Positions 53,408 to 64,000 of a stretch of DNA of 64,000 nucleotides are shown here, piece after piece (the first letter of the stretch is position 1; the number at the start of each line of letters is the position of its first letter). Made by a program: the position numbers and the translations under genes. This DNA is from Ceratobasidium sp. AG-K (taxonomy: Eukaryota > Basidiomycota > Agaricomycetes > Cantharellales > Ceratobasidiaceae). The notes under the pieces are model-generated. The model worked only from the letters and a program-made list of their open reading frames with translations, was not told the DNA's origin and searched no databases. Where the stretch lies: NCBI GenBank assembly GCA_037039685.1, contig JAWNGF010000004.1:2294001-2358000 (forward strand). Reading direction: 5' to 3'.

Positions 53408-56400
53408 AGTGTGCCAAAGAGATTTAGAGCTTTGAGTGTGTAGAGCGAGTTGGAAAGTGAGCAAGTTTTGCAAGTTGTGTTGTCGTCCCGTTCCGCTCTT
53501 CCTTTAATACTTGTCGTTTTGTAGTTGGACGGTGTTGGGGCGTTTGGGAAATCCTTCAAGAACTTCCTCATTATTACCTCGAGGTGACCAAAATCCTCTG
53601 CCCGTTGTTCTGTGTCTTCTTTTTCATCATAACCCTTCCATCTAACCCTGTAGAACAACCCGTCCTTTGTTTCCTTCCAGTCCACAATTTTCTCCACTTC
53701 GTATTCTTCTTCTCCTTCCTTTGTTGTGATCAGCGGCGGTCAGGGTTGGTTTCTGTGAAAGTTTTCGTCTTTTTTGTAAGGACTAAGAAGATCGCTGTGG
53801 AACACAGGGTGTATTCTCATGGTTTTTGGAAGCTCCAATTTGTAGGCGTGACTAGATATGATTTTTTTGATCTTGAAAGGACCATATTTCTTGTTGTCAA
53901 GTTTCTTGTTGGGGCGGTCTGTCTTTATGTTTTGTCCGTAAAGCCAGACAAGGTCATCCTCTTTGTATTTTGGTTGGTGTTCAACTGTGTCCTTCCTTCT
54001 GTGCCATTCCATTGCTGCTTTTGCTTCGTCCCATACTTCCTGCCAGTTGTTCGCTTTCTTATTTGCTTCAGGAATCGTGGTAACTTCTCTTAAGACATTC
54101 CATAGCGGTTCTCTGCCATTGACAATCTCGAATGGGGGTTTTCCTGTGATCCGTGTCGTTGATTGTTGTAGCAGAATTCTGCGATAGGAAGCAGTTCGGA
54201 CCAGTTGTCTTGCCTGTAGTTAACAAATGTGCGAAGCCATGCCTCTATCCACTGGTTTATTCGTTCCGTTATTCCGTCTGTTTGTGGATGATATGCTGTG
54301 CTGAACGTCGGTGTTGTTCCGATTTTTTGGTAGAGGGCCCTCAGGAACCTGCTGTTGAAAGTTGTTCCTCTGTCCGAAACTGTACTTCGTGGGAAGCCGT
54401 GTAATCTCCAAACGTTCTTCAGGAAAAGATCGGCAAGTTGATCTGCAGTTGTTGATTCTTTGCAGGCTATGAAGTGTGCCATGCGGGAGAACCGATCTAC
54501 TACCACTAGAATGCTGTCATTGCCTTGTGATTTTGGAAGTTTTACGATGAAATCGTATGCAATATCCTCCCATGGACTGTTCGGAATTTTGAGTGCTTTC
54601 AGTGGTACTTGGTTTTTTGTTCCTTTCGCCCTCTGGCACTGTTCACAAAAGTCAACGTATTTGTTTACTGTTGCCTTGAGTCCAGGCCAGTAGTATTTTC
54701 TTGAGATTAGCTCTAGCGTTCGGGCTTGACCCTGGTGTCCTGCCATTGGTGTATCATGGTGTAATCTGAGGATTTTTAGCCTAGTGTCCTTGTCTTCTGG
54801 CATGTAGATTTTCCCATCTATCCAGAGCAGGTCTTCCTCGAAGTTGTAGTTCCTAATTCCTTGTTGCACCGATTTGGGTAGGGTCTCCTTGTCTTTGCAC
54901 AATTCTATGATCTTCCTGATGCTCTCGTCTTCGGTTTGTGCTTCCCTAATGTCCGCAATGATGTCTGACTTGACTTCTCCGGCAAATCCTTTGAACTGTT
55001 CCTCCTTGATCATGATTTGCTCTGCTGTTGGTATTTTGCTATGATCCGCTCTTCTGGACAGTAGGTCTGGCTTTGTTGACATGTTCCCCAGACAGTAAAC
55101 TATTTCAAAGTTGTAGGAAGCCAGGATTTGGTGCCATCGAGCGTGACGTCGGTTAAAAGTAGTTGCCTTCTTCCAGTATTGCAGGTTACGGTGGTCGGTG
55201 TAGATTGTTATCGGTTCTCTTGTTCCTTCTAGGTGTAATCGCCAGTGTTTTAGTGATTCCACAATTGCCATCAATTCCTTGTTGTGAACATCATAGTTCA
55301 TTTTTGCAGCGTTAAAGGATTTTGATAGGAAAGCAATGGGATGTAAGTAACCGTCGTCTTGTCTCTGAGAGAGTATTGATCCCATAGCAACGCCGCTTGC
55401 GTCTGTTTCCAATATGTAAGGTTTTGTTGGGTCTGGATGTCGCAGTATTGGTTCCTTGCATATTTCCTTCTTCAGGTTATCGAAAGCTTCCTGTTGTTCT
55501 GCTTCCCATTTCCATTTCTGGTCCTTCCTTGTTAGAACGGTTAAGGGTTTTGCCAGGCTGCTAAAGTTTGGTACGAATCGCCTGTAAAAATTTGCAAATC
55601 CTAGGAAGGCTTGGACCTGTTTGACTGTCCTTCGCTCCTTCCATTCCTTGATTGCTTTGACCTTTTCCTCTTGCATTGATATTCCTTCCTTGCTGATTTT
55701 TATTCCTGTGTAGACAAGTTTCTTGACGAAAAATTCGCATTTTGGGAGTTTTGCAAAGAGGTTGTTGTTCAACAGGATTTTGAGTACCTTTCGAACATCC
55801 TCCACATGCTGGCTTTGGTCTTTGGAGAAAATTAATATGTCATCGATGTAAACAATGACACAGATGTCAATCAGGTTGTGGAATATATGATTCATATATT
55901 GTTGGAAAGTTGCTGGCGCGTTTTTCAATCCAAAGGGCATGACGATATATTCAAAAAGGCCTTCCTTGGTTCGGAATGCTGTTTTCCATTCGTCTCCTTC
56001 CTTAACTCGGATGTTGTTGAACCCCATACGCAAGTCTATTTTAGAAAAGATTTTTGCGTCCTTGATCTTGTCAAGGAGATCTTCCATTAGTGGCATAGGG
56101 AAGCGGTTGTCTTTTGTTATTTTGTTGATCGGGCCGAAGTGTTGAACCAACCTGAGCTCTGGAGGTTTTTCCGGGTCCTTTGGGTCTTGTCCCTTTTTGA
56201 CAAAGAAGGTTGCTGCGGCTACTGGTGACTTGCTCGGTCGGATTTTGCCTGCTGCTAGTTCCTCATCTAGGTACTTTCTGAGGGCTATGGATTCTGCGGG
56301 TGAGAGTGGGATTGGCCTAGCCGGTTTAGGGAGTTCTGCTCCTTCCACCAGATCAATGCAACAGTTGTATGGACGATGGTCCGGTATCCATTTAAATTTT

Positions 56401-56912
56401 TCCTCGCTAAAGACTTCCGCATAATCTTTGAATTCTTTGGGTATGTCTTCGATTTCTGCGGCTTGGCCAAGGATGTTGTCTGGTCGCCAGGAAATTTCTT
56501 TTGATAGCCAATCGATTATTGGATTTGCTTCCTCTAGCCATTCTAACCCTAGAATCAAGTGTGTATCTCCAGTAGGCATGGCAAAGAAGTTTTGCTTGAA
56601 GTTTTTTCCATGTAACTCAAATTCTAGATTTGCTTTGAGTCGGATTTGATGTGATAGTTCCTTCCCTTGGATTCCAATTATTTTCCTAGGTTTTGGCAGT
56701 TCACTTAGAGCCACATTGTTTCTTTGTGCCCAAGTGATGTCGATGAAGTTCCTTGATGCTCCCGAGTCGATGAGGGTAGCGATGGGTTCCGTGATTCCAG
56801 TAATATTTGTGTAGACAATTGTTGATTTGCTGGAAGTTCTAAGGTACATTGTTTCCATTACTGGTTTGTTGGTCTCTCCACACACGGTCAGAGGGAGACC
56901 TCGCCTTTTCCC
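53020..56912 (-). pseudogene. pol: pol of A3, broken by a frameshift and a stop
   Basis: Open from the slip site (56912-56906) through protease LIDSGASRNFID, RT (YIDDILIF), RNase H (ETDASGVAMG) and integrase to about 54150. There one base is missing after CYNNQRHG, and the right frame continues from 54012. A TGA at 53742-53740 (QP-stop-PP, probably a former Arg codon with CpG) precedes the chromodomain YRVRWKGYDEKEDTEQRAED. The frame then stays open over part of ORF3 to 53020. Confidence 0.85.
56871..56912 (-). promoter_or_regulatory. Predicted -1 frameshift signal of A3
   Basis: GGGAAAA at 56912-56906 in gag phase, spacer GGCGA, then the GGTCTC...GAGACC stem. The spacer differs from A1/A2 but length and stem are kept. 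Confidence 0.72.
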
Positions 56913-58885
56913 GATTTGGATTCCTCTTCTATTTTTCCTTCCCTTCCTTTCAGGTTAGGTTCCTCCTTTTTCCATTCCTTCTCCAGGCATGTGGCAAGCA
57001 TGTGTTTGTCTGATCCGCATTTCAGGCAGCGTTTCGAGGAAATCCTAGCCTTGTAAACCTTGTCTGGAAGTCTTTTTGTAGAGCTAGAGGATGCTGTTAC
57101 TGTCTTCTTCCCCGTCGTGTTCTTGATTGCTTGTAGTTTCTGATCAATAGAGATTGCGATTGATATCCATTGGTCAAGGGATAATTCTCGTTCTGTCCCA
57201 TCTTTGTTGATCAGGGTTAGTTCAAAGCGAGCCAGTTCGGTTTTGACTTCAGGCTTCAACCCTTCCTTGAATTGGTTGATCAGAGCTTCCTGTCCCCAGT
57301 TTACGTCTACCAGAAGGTATCGGAATTCCAAAGCATAGTTTGCTACCTAGTTGGTCTGTTTGCATCTTTGGATGTCCGATTCGGCTTTAGCTTTTTTGTT
57401 AGGGTTGCTGAACTGTTCCATGAAGTGTGCTTTGAAACTTTCCCATGAGGCGAGATTTTGGTTATCTCCTCCTTGGTTAAGCGATTGTAAGAGTACTTGC
57501 GCCCAGTGGGTGGCGGCCTTGTTCTCAGATTTGAAGTTTGCTAGGGCTTTGCGGATCCTTTCTTCATCGGAAGTGTATTGATCGCCTAGACGTACAAAGT
57601 AGCTCTCCATTTGCGCAATGAACATTTCAGCGCCTTCTCCTTTCTTTCCGTTGAAGGCTTCCGGACGAGTAACCTTGGGACGACGCGCTCCACTACCGAC
57701 GTTTGGATTCTCGATTAGTCGTTGGATTCTCAGTTCTAATTTGTCAATCCTGGTAGATTCCGCGTCTGGATGTGGCGGAGAATTTGATTGCCTAGACGGG
57801 ATCCCGTGCAGGGATGCTTTGTCCATTTCTTCTCGCATATTGTTGATGGTTTCCTGAACTTCAGTGATTTTGGCAGTGAAGGAAGTTCCTTCCTGTCGTA
57901 AGGTTTCTAGTCCTTGTGTTACTGCCTCGTTCCATTCGAGTTGCCCTTGTCTGGTAATGTTGAGTTCTTTGCGCACATTGTTCACGAGTCCTTGAGTGTT
58001 GGTAACCTCATTTCGAAGACGAGTTACTTCTTGACCGACTAGAAAAGAATTATGTTTGCTATTTCTAGCCGCATTTAGAATGTCCGTCAAGGTGCCTTGT
58101 AGGGTGTTGATGGAGTTGTTAAAGATTTGCTGGTTGTTTGCCAGGACTTGTGTGGCTTGTTCTAGGCCGCCAAGCCTTTGATTGATAGTGACCCTCATCC
58201 CGTCTATGACCCTAAGGACAGCGTTGTGTCTTCCTTCTAGAAGATTGTCCAGATTGTCTAGATTACTGATTACGGTCCTCCTGCTGGAGCTGGAGCTTGA
58301 ACTTGAGCTTCCTGGATCACCGGCGTTTTGTTGTACCGGAGCCAATTGTTTGGAGTAACCCTGTGGAACATATGGTGGTGCTGGAATCGCTGGTGTAGCT
58401 GGCTGGGAAGCCATTGGAATTGGTCCTGCGTTGGTGATGGTTCCTCCAATTTGAGGGACTGTAGGAACATTGGGAATGTGCGGTGTAGGGGGAGGTCTAA
58501 TGGGTGCGAGCAATACGCCCCCATGAGCTTCGGGTTGGGGAGAAAAGAATTGTCTCCTAGGCCCTAGTGGCCACAAGGGACGCGATGGCCCTGGACTTCC
58601 GGTCGAAATACGAATTACAGCTGGAGTGGGGTCATTTGTGAGATCTCCTGGTTCTCTACTCGTGATAGTCAGTTCTTCCTCTTGTACTGTTGTCATGTCG
58701 GCAATGCCGAAAGCTCCCGGCATTGATGTTTGACTTTGGGGACGTGATCAGACAGGTCCTCCCACTTGGGCTTGTGCGATATCTTGCTCATTTAGTGATC
58801 CTGTGGGCCTTGCGGCTCAACTGGGTCCTCTTCTTGTTGATATTGTGGACGAGGGACGTGATCCTCCATCTTCTTGAATAGACAT
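56888..58885 (-). pseudogene. gag: gag of A3 with three nonsense codons
   Basis: Starts MSIQEDGGS at 58885. TGA codons near 58820 and 58750 stand at former Arg codons (CGG and CGA in A1 or A2); a TAG near 57347 replaces a Ser codon. Otherwise 458- and 147-codon segments are open. The knuckle is divergent: CLKCGSDKHMLATC. Confidence 0.83.
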
Positions 58886-58915
58886 GTTTGTATGTTGTTT
58901 AAGCTTGTTTTGTAA

Positions 58916-59402
58916 TGTTGTAAGCTTCTTCTTGGTGGCTATGAGACAAGCTGCGATGGAGAGTGGACGGCACTAAGACCTAAGTGACCTCTTGAACCGC
59001 AACACACTTAAGTGTCTGTAGGCTCTTGAGGGTAGGGGTGGTTCAAAGTGTCACTCAAAGGGGATGTTTTGACAAGACAAAACAAGCTGGGGTTACCAGG
59101 CTTGTTGGTCTTCTATATATATTCACAAAGTGGCCGAGTCATACAAGGCGCAGCCACATGAGTCATACAAAACAGCCAGTCAGGAGTGTCCATGTGAGTC
59201 ATGCTGTATGAACAGACATGACTTGTACAAAGCACAGCCGCGTTACACAGTGTAACACATAACCACAAGAAGGTGGCAACGCAGCAGGAAAAACAAGGGG
59301 AAAGACAAAGAACAAACACAAACACAAGCACAAACACAATAACAAGCAACAAGAGAGGATGAGACGTAGACGAGTCCAATGGCGAGAGCATGGCTCACGA
59401 CA
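58916..59402 (-). repeat. 5' LTR of A3
   Basis: 487 bp. All eleven differences from the 3' LTR are at CpG sites. The primer-binding segment ACAAAACAAGCT follows it on the minus strand (near 58902-58913). Confidence 0.92.
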
Positions 59403-59407
59403 CATCA

Positions 59408-60086
59408 ATAATCCTTAAGAGTGTGTTGTGTCTTCCAACGTGAAGATTGTCGAGGTTGTCAAGATTGCTAATCACGGTTCTACTACTGGAACTAGAACTT
59501 GAGCTGGGAATCACAGGGAAGCCTTGTCCTTTGGTTGCTGTTGTTTGCTGGGAATACCCTTGTGGTACATATGGCAGTGCTGGGTTAACTGGTGTCACAG
59601 CCTGAGAGCTTATTGGGACTGGACCAGCATTGGTAATGGTCCCCCCAATCTGGGGCACTTGAGGAGCAAGGGAAATGTGTGGCGTGGGTGGCGGTCTGAT
59701 AGGAACAAGAGATACGCACCGTGAGCTTCAGGTTGGGGGAAAAAAAACTGTCTTCTAGATCCTAAAGGCCATAGTGGTCGTGAGGGACCTGGACTTGCGT
59801 TAGAAATTGGGATTCAAATTGTGACTAGTGTGGGATCGTCAGTAATATCACCTGGTTCCCTAGTACCAATGGTAGGTTCTTCCTGAATGACTGAAACATT
59901 CTTGGTGTTGAATGTTCCAGGCATAGAAGCTTGGCTTTGTGGACAAGATCTAGCTGGTCCTCTGGCCTGTGCTTGTGCAATATCTTGTTTGTTGAGAGAA
60001 CTCGTGGGTCTTGCAGCCCTACTTGGTCCTCCCCTTGTTGATAATGGTGTTGAGAGGCGTGATCCCGTGTCCTCCTAAATGGACAT
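59408..60086 (-). pseudogene. gag: gag of A5, 5' part
   Basis: ATG at 60086 followed by TAG at codon 4 (CAG in other copies). Further on, MPQIGGTITNAGPVPI and a poly-Ser tract before TVISNLDNLDNL match A1 gag. Cut at 59408 by A3. Confidence 0.8.
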
Positions 60087-60123
60087 GATTGCTTTTAAGC
60101 TTGTTTTTAAGCTTGTTTTGTAA

Positions 60124-60580
60124 TGTTGTAAGCTACTTCTTGGTGGCTGTGAGATAAGCTGCAAGGGAGAGTGGATGGCACTAAGACCTAAGTGACCTCT
60201 TGAACCACAACACACTTAAGTGTCTGTAGGCTCTAAAGGGTAGGGGTGGTTCTAAGTGTCACTCGAAGGGGATGTTTGACAAGACAAAACAAGCTGGGGT
60301 TACCAGGCTTGTTGGTCCTCTATATATATTCACCAAGTGGCCAAGTCATACAACGCACAGCCACACAAGTCACAACAGTCTACCAACCAGGTGTGTCCAT
60401 GTGAGTCATGCTGTATGAACAGACATGACTCATACAATAGCACAGCTGTGTTACACAATGTAACAGAATAACCACAAGAAAGTGGCAACGCGGCAAACGG
60501 AAACAGAAACACGACACAAGACAGGCAACAGGCGGGCAAGAACAACAGACAAGACCAATGGAGGGGGCTGGCTCACAACA
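60124..60580 (-). repeat. 5' LTR of A5
   Basis: 457 bp, TGTTGTAAGC to CTCACAACA on the plus strand. The leader next to it contains two copies of TTTTAAGCTTGTTTT, the second being the primer-binding segment. The partner LTR is lost. Confidence 0.88.
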
Positions 60581-61466
60581 TTTTAGTATGGAAGTGGATA
60601 GTTTTTTTTTCTGTTTTTCCATTTATCATTTCCACACTTCTGGGTGTCTGTAGTTTGATCAGTGGGAGATTGTTTCTCCTGGTGTATTTGATATCCATGA
60701 AATTCCTTGTAGATCCTGAGTCAATGAGTGTTGGTGTTTTGTCCGTGATTCCTACTATTTTTGTGTATACCATAGGTGATTCATTTGATGCTTTGCAGTA
60801 GTATACATTTGATAGTGGTACTTCCTGGGTATTGCTAGACACAGTGCTAGGACACCTATCTAGTTTCCTGACTTGGATGCAGTTGAGGTGACTTCTTCAA
60901 TTGTTGTGGATACTTCTGCCACTTTTCCTTTGATAGGCTGTTTTCCTTTGTCTATGTAGGTCCACCCTGATTGGCAATCTTTAAGCATGTGCCTGGGTTT
61001 TCTGCACTTGATGCACAGATTTTCCTTTTTTCTGTGTTCCTTCTCTTCATTGGGGACCCAGATTAAGTCATCTGATTTTGATGTCCCTGGTTGTTTGCAT
61101 TGGTCCCTTCCTTTCCCTTTGTCCTGGGATTTAGGAGGGTTTAGCCTTTTGCCTTGCAGGACTAGTTGCATCCTTTCATGAAGCAACCTTGGGTGTTGCC
61201 TATTGTAGTTGTGCATTTCCTCCCTTATGAGTTCCTGTTTGTTGGTTTGCTGGAGCCCATGTCTGAAGTGTGCAATGAGAGCATCTTTGTTCCATTCTAC
61301 ATCTTGTTGGAGTAGTTGGAAGTCTGTGATGTACTCTGATACACTAGTGTTTTGGTAGAGTTTCTATAGTTTGGTCTTGGCTGCTTGTCACTTAGCCAGG
61401 TCCATCCATTGTCATTGAAGGCTGTTTGGAGTTCCTCCCAGTTGGTCAGCCATAGATGTGCATGCC
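60581..61466 (-). mobile_element. Fragment C1 of a third Ty3/gypsy family (gag end and protease)
   Basis: Minus-strand remnant between A5 and an LTR fragment. It encodes a gag end with a CCHC knuckle CIKCRKPRHMLKDC (around 61030) and, in an overlapping frame from about 60842, a protease start with TLIDSGSTRNFMD. Similar in layout to family A but the protein sequence is much more divergent. A5 is inserted at 60580/60581. Confidence 0.75.
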
Positions 61467-61505
61467 TCTCGTGAGCCAGCTCCCTCCATCAGACTTGCCT
61501 GATTG
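61467..61505 (+). repeat. 39-bp start of a plus-oriented family A LTR
   Basis: TCTCGTGAGCCAGCTCCCTC and the following bases match the first 39 bp of the A1 LTR with a few changes. It is interrupted by the LTR of A4 at 61506, so A4 probably inserted into an older LTR; the rest would lie beyond the window. Confidence 0.6.
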
Positions 61506-61962
61506 TGTCGTAAGCTTCTTCTTGGTGGCTATGAGGCAAGCCGCAATGGAGAGTGGACGGCACTAAGACCTAAGTGACCTCTTGAACCACAACACACTTA
61601 AGCGTCTGTAGGCTCTTGAGGGTAGGGGTGGTTCTAAGTGTCACTCAAAGGGGATGTTTTGACAAGACAAAACAAGCTAGGGTTACCAGGCTTGTTGGTC
61701 CTCTATATATATTCAAAAGGTGGCCGAGTCATACAAAGCGCAGCCACATGAGTCAAGCAAGTCTACCAATCAGGAGTGTCCATGTGAGTCATGCTGTATG
61801 AACAGACATGACTCGTACAAAGCACAGCCGCGTTACACAGTGTAACACAATCAACCACAAGAAGGTGGCAACATGGCAAACGGAAACAGAAACACAACGC
61901 AAGGGAGGATACAGGCGGGCAAGACAACAGGCAAGTCCAATGGAGTGAGTTGGCTCACAACA
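61506..61962 (-). repeat. 3' LTR of A4
   Basis: 457 bp, preceded on the minus strand by the tract TTAGGGGGGAGTAA. Confidence 0.92.
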
Positions 61963-62003
61963 TTACTCCCCCCTAAGAGTCCATTTGGGGGACCTGAACG
62001 GAC

Positions 62004-62768
62004 TTACTGCACTGCACAGTCCTTTCCCTTCTGCAGCATATACTCCTCCAACCCCTCTTCGTCCTCCAAGGTCAGGTCGATGGGATTAAAGATGGTATTC
62101 CCCGGCTCGTCTGAGAACTTCTCCCATTCTTCCCAAGTCTCCTCCTTTGACCAGTCTGCCTTGGACCAGTCCAAAACCCTCTTCTGGGCCTCCACAAACT
62201 CCTCATCCCACTGTCGCACATCAGGCTCTGCCTCCTTCCATGCCAACACGTTGGTCTCCTCCTTCCTCCACCAGTAAGGCTCCCATTTGATTTTCTCCTT
62301 CTGGTATCTCCCCCTCTCCATTCTCCAGTCACTCAGGTCCTTCTTGTAATTGGCGTCCCAAGCATTGTTCCACCTGGGTCGGAGTGTTGGTGGTCTTCCC
62401 TCATAACCCAGGACCCATTTGCTTGAGTATGCTCCCTCCTGCCCCCATTCAACGACTCCAAGCATGTGGGTGGACAGGAGGACGACCTCCGAGACCTAGA
62501 ACGCTGTGCATCCTCGACAAACAAAGATGTCCTTTCGTAGGACTTGCATGCGTGTTGGCCATTTTTTTCCAACCCATTGGAATTCTCCCAGATCCGAGTG
62601 TAGGATGTCGTCTGACGCCCTGAAGTGCATTCTTCCCGAGCTTTGTTGCGACCTCTTGAAGACATAGAGGGCGGCCCCACTGTCGAGAACCCTTGCTGTG
62701 GCAAAGGCCAGTCCTTTGAGGACACGGACCAGGTTGTTGGAGATTATGGAACGGGTGACGGCGGGCAT
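62004..62768 (-). pseudogene. ORF3 of A4 with one nonsense codon
   Basis: 254 codons from ATG 62768 (MPAVTRSIISNN). A TAG at about 62498-62496 follows GCTAF where A2 and A3 have CAG (Gln), a C-to-T change. The rest is collinear with A2 (VVEWGQEGAYSSKWV, QKRVLDWSKADW, NTIFNPIDLTLEDEEG). Confidence 0.8.
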
Positions 62769-64000
62769 TGTTGGAAGCAGAAAAGGTTTAGAGCATGGAG
62801 TGTGTAGAGCGAGTTGGAAAGTGAGCAAGTTTTGCAAGATGGGTTGTTGCTGTGTTGGGCTCTTCCTTTTATACTGCGTGATTTGTAATTTGATGGTAGA
62901 GGCGCCTCAGGGAAATCCCTTTCAAACTTCCTCATGATCCTTCCAAGATGTCCAAAGTCTTCCGCCTGTTGTTCCGTGTCTTCTTTTGAATCGTATCCCT
63001 TCCATCTGACCCTGTAGAATAACCTGTCCTTTGTTTCCTTCCAATCTACAATCCTTTCTACCTCATATTGTTCCTCCCCTTCCTTTGTTATGATCAGCAG
63101 AGGTCGGGGTTGGTTTCTGTGGAAGTTATCGTCTGGTTTGTAAGGGCTTAGTAGGTCACTGTGGAGTACAGGGTGTATTTTCATAGATTTTGGGAGTTCC
63201 AATTCATAAGCATGGCTCGAAATGACTTTCTTGATCTTGAACGGGCCATATTTCCTGTTGTCCAATTTCTTGTTGGGACAATCCGTCTTTACGTTTTGTC
63301 CAAAGAGCCAGACCAGCTCCCCTTCCGTGTACTTGGGTGCATGTTCAGTTACGGTTTTTTCCCTGTGCCATTCCATTACTGCTTTTGCTTTGTCCCAGAC
63401 CCTTTGCCAGTCGTTTGCTTTCATGTTTGCCTCAGGTACTGCTGTTTCTTCTTTTGAGATGTTCCACAGAGGTTCTTTGCCGTTTACAATTTCGAAAGGG
63501 GTCTTTCCGGTGATTCCATGCCTCTGGTTATTGTAACAGAATTCCGCGATAGGCAAAAGCTTGGCCCAATTGTCCTGTCGGTAGTTTACAAAGGTGCATA
63601 ACCATGCTTTGATCCATTGGTTTATCCGTTCCGTTTTTCTGTTGGTTTGGGGATGGTATGCTGTGCTGAAGCTCGGAGCTATGTTGATCTTCTCATACCG
63701 AGCCTTGAGGAATTTGCTGTTAAAAGTTGTTCCTCTGTCCGATACCGTGCTTTGAGGGAAACTGTGTAACTTCCATATGTTCTTTAAGAAAAGTTTGGCA
63801 AGTTGATCTGCTGTTGTTGCTTCCTTACAGGGTATGAAGTGTGCCATACGGGAAAATCGATCTACAACCACCAATATGCTGTCGTTTCCTTTTGATTTTG
63901 GTAGTTTGACAATGAAGTTGTATGCAATGTCTTCCCATGGTCCCCCAGGAATCTCTAGGGCCTTGAGGGGTACCTGTGTTTTCGTGCCCTTTGCTCTTTG
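62744..64000 (-). CDS. pol: pol of A4, C-terminal part (integrase core and chromodomain)
   Basis: Open to the window edge. Integrase core with VVVDRFSRMAHF, SDRGTTFNSKF and Glu in KTERINQW, a linker with KYGPFKIKK, and chromodomain YRVRWKGYDSKEDTEQQAED. The frame ends at 62744, only 25 nt after the ORF3 ATG, so the long pol/ORF3 overlap of A1-A3 is absent here. Confidence 0.88.
   Translation of the reverse strand, partial: QRAKGTKTQVPLKALEIPGGPWEDIAYNFIVKLPKSKGNDSILVVVDRFSRMAHFIPCKEATTADQLAKLFLKNIWKLHSFPQSTVSDRGTTFNSKFLKARYEKINIAPSFSTAYHPQTNRKTERINQWIKAWLCTFVNYRQDNWAKLLPIAEFCYNNQRHGITGKTPFEIVNGKEPLWNISKEETAVPEANMKANDWQRVWDKAKAVMEWHREKTVTEHAPKYTEGELVWLFGQNVKTDCPNKKLDNRKYGPFKIKKVISSHAYELELPKSMKIHPVLHSDLLSPYKPDDNFHRNQPRPLLIITKEGEEQYEVERIVDWKETKDRLFYRVRWKGYDSKEDTEQQAEDFGHLGRIMRKFERDFPEAPLPSNYKSRSIKGRAQHSNNPSCKTCSLSNSLYTLHALNLFCFQQCPPSPVP

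Larger units (their letters stand above)
52111..59402 (-). mobile_element. Ty3/gypsy chromovirus A3, full length, inserted in A5 with target duplication CATCA
   Basis: LTRs at 52111-52597 and 58916-59402 (487 bp each, eleven differences), target duplication CATCA at 52106-52110 and 59403-59407. The LTR is about 30 bp longer than in other copies because of a CACAAACACAAGC-rich insert. Gag and pol carry stops and a frameshift; ORF3 is intact. Protein sequences are clearly more diverged from A1/A2 than those two are from each other, so A3 (with A4) is a second subfamily. Confidence 0.95.
48507..60580 (-). mobile_element. Ty3/gypsy chromovirus A5, 3' end missing, split by A3
   Basis: Minus-strand family A copy. 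5' LTR at 60124-60580, gag at 60086-59408 and 52105-50809, pol from 50806 to 48507. It ends abruptly in the integrase region at the LTR of B1, so the rest of integrase, chromodomain, ORF3 and 3' LTR are absent. Many lesions: TAG at gag codon 4, a TGA in pol near 49483, and frameshifts near 51210 and 49400. Confidence 0.85.
61506..64000 (-). mobile_element. Ty3/gypsy chromovirus A4, 3' part (5' part outside window)
   Basis: Minus-strand element with 3' LTR at 61506-61962, ORF3 and pol from integrase onward. The rest, including the second LTR and the other target copy (expected GATTG from 61501-61505), is beyond 64000. Confidence 0.9.

Noticed and set aside
1..64000. CRISPR arrays, rRNA or tRNA genes
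   Set aside because: No regularly spaced short repeats and no cloverleaf or rRNA core sequences were noticed; the repeats present are LTRs and transposon ends.

Overview
The window is nuclear DNA of a filamentous basidiomycete. Evidence: genes with many 45-70 nt introns, CACTA/Plavaka-type (CMC) DNA transposons, chromodomain Ty3/gypsy elements and paired DUF7918-like genes. The set resembles Agaricomycetes such as Rhizoctonia, but the species is inferred, not shown. No rRNA, tRNA or CRISPR array was seen. Gene models were built by hand from splice sites and frame continuity, and counts were made by eye.

Left third (1-19 kb), host genes plus one DNA transposon. From the left edge: the 3' part of a Ser/Pro-rich protein gene; two tandem AIFM2/FSP1-like flavin oxidoreductase genes on the minus strand with position-matched introns; a three-exon gene of unknown function; then two paralogous DUF7918-like genes (8.6-9.8 and 16.2-17.3 kb). 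Between those paralogues lies a complete CACTA-like element (10106-15658) with matching terminal inverted repeats, a six-exon transposase and a divergent second gene. An imperfect inverted repeat of about 200 bp lies at 17.9-18.1 kb.

Middle (19-34 kb), a decayed host gene and decayed transposons. A plasma-membrane-type Ca2+-ATPase pseudogene (minus strand) is split by the LTR retrotransposon A1 (19190-26378, target duplication ACAAG). Next is a degenerate Plavaka-like transposase (28.8-32.7 kb) carrying a solo LTR, with a divergent degenerate partner gene (32.9-34.3 kb).

Right half (34-64 kb), nested Ty3/gypsy elements. Element B1 (34344-48506) is split by A2 (38683-45897). A5 (48507-60580, 3' end lost) is split by A3 (52111-59402) and is itself inserted in C1 (60581-61466). 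A4 starts at 61506 and leaves the window. Family A elements carry gag, pol with a C-terminal chromodomain, and a third ORF of about 254 codons between pol and the 3' LTR that I do not recognise. Families A and B both have a GGGAAAA heptamer in the correct phase for -1 gag-pol frameshifting. Both also have a 12-nt primer-binding segment complementary to their own LTR exactly 33 nt after the TATA box, the arrangement expected for Tf1-like self-priming. Nearly all differences between paired family A LTRs (24 of 25) are CpG to TpG/CpA transitions, so CpG deamination has driven the decay here.
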